Shown here: one piece after another, positions 6,953-7,995 of the stretch | How the letters are laid out: the number at the start of each line of letters is the position of its first letter | How positions within the stretch are numbered: position 1 is the stretch's first letter | Assembly: GCA_031370485.1 (NCBI GenBank) | Contig: JANMQK010000211.1 | Span: 1 to 7,995, forward strand | Length of the DNA stretch: 7,995 nucleotides | Source of the DNA: JANMQK01 sp031370485 | Lineage (GTDB): Bacteria > Acidobacteriota > Polarisedimenticolia > Gp22-AA2 | Direction: 5' to 3' | The notes under the pieces: generated by a model | The model's database searches: none | What the model saw: the letters and a program-made list of their open reading frames with translations, nothing else | What the model was told of the DNA's origin: nothing | Translations under genes and position numbers: made by a program

Positions 6953-7995
<1,043 letters not shown>

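Overview
This is a GC-rich bacterial chromosomal window, densely packed with mostly housekeeping genes on both strands. Nothing in it looks like phage, an insertion sequence, a CRISPR array or a defence island. The gene set is a HemY-type protoporphyrinogen oxidase fragment, RpiB, a PiT phosphate transporter with its PhoU-like partner, a small secreted cytochrome c, and a true bacterial glutaminyl-tRNA synthetase beside tRNA-Gln(CUG). That set, the frequent GTG starts and the GC content suit an environmental high-GC Gram-negative such as an Acidobacteriota-like or myxobacteria-like lineage. The phylum is inference; no marker here decides it.

Left (1-841, + strand): the damaged-looking C-terminal end of a HemY-type protoporphyrinogen oxidase, then rpiB. 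A 23-codon mini-ORF links the two through ATGA overlaps at both ends. rpiB runs tail-to-tail into the pit transporter gene, and both stop codons lie in one CTAG palindrome, so no terminator fits between them.

Left-centre (838-3098, - strand): read in transcription order, a flavin reductase-like protein, a DUF47/PhoU-like Pit accessory protein, and the PiT low-affinity phosphate transporter. The DUF47-pit pair appears to have its own promoter, whose TTGACA -35 box contains the stop codon of the flavin reductase gene.

Centre (3204-6771, + strand): a small alpha/beta hydrolase of the HPHP...GYSFG type, then a likely operon of a secreted mono-heme cytochrome c, a two-domain DUF523 (TudS-like, three cysteines for an Fe-S cluster) plus DUF1722 protein, and an unusually long aldo/keto reductase. 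Nine bases separate the first two of the operon genes and the last two overlap by 8 bases. This is the least understood part of the window: a possible redox or desulfuration cassette of unknown physiology.

Right (6768-7995, + strand): a recognisable promoter drives tRNA-Gln(CUG), followed 42 bases later by glnS, the enzyme that charges it. A GC-only hairpin sits directly before the glnS ribosome-binding region. glnS runs off the window edge.

The most useful leads are the tRNA-Gln/hairpin/glnS arrangement, the roughly 140-residue helical insertion in the aldo/keto reductase, the cytochrome-DUF523/DUF1722-reductase operon, and the decayed or mis-sequenced hemY end. I did not find a convincing wholly new system.
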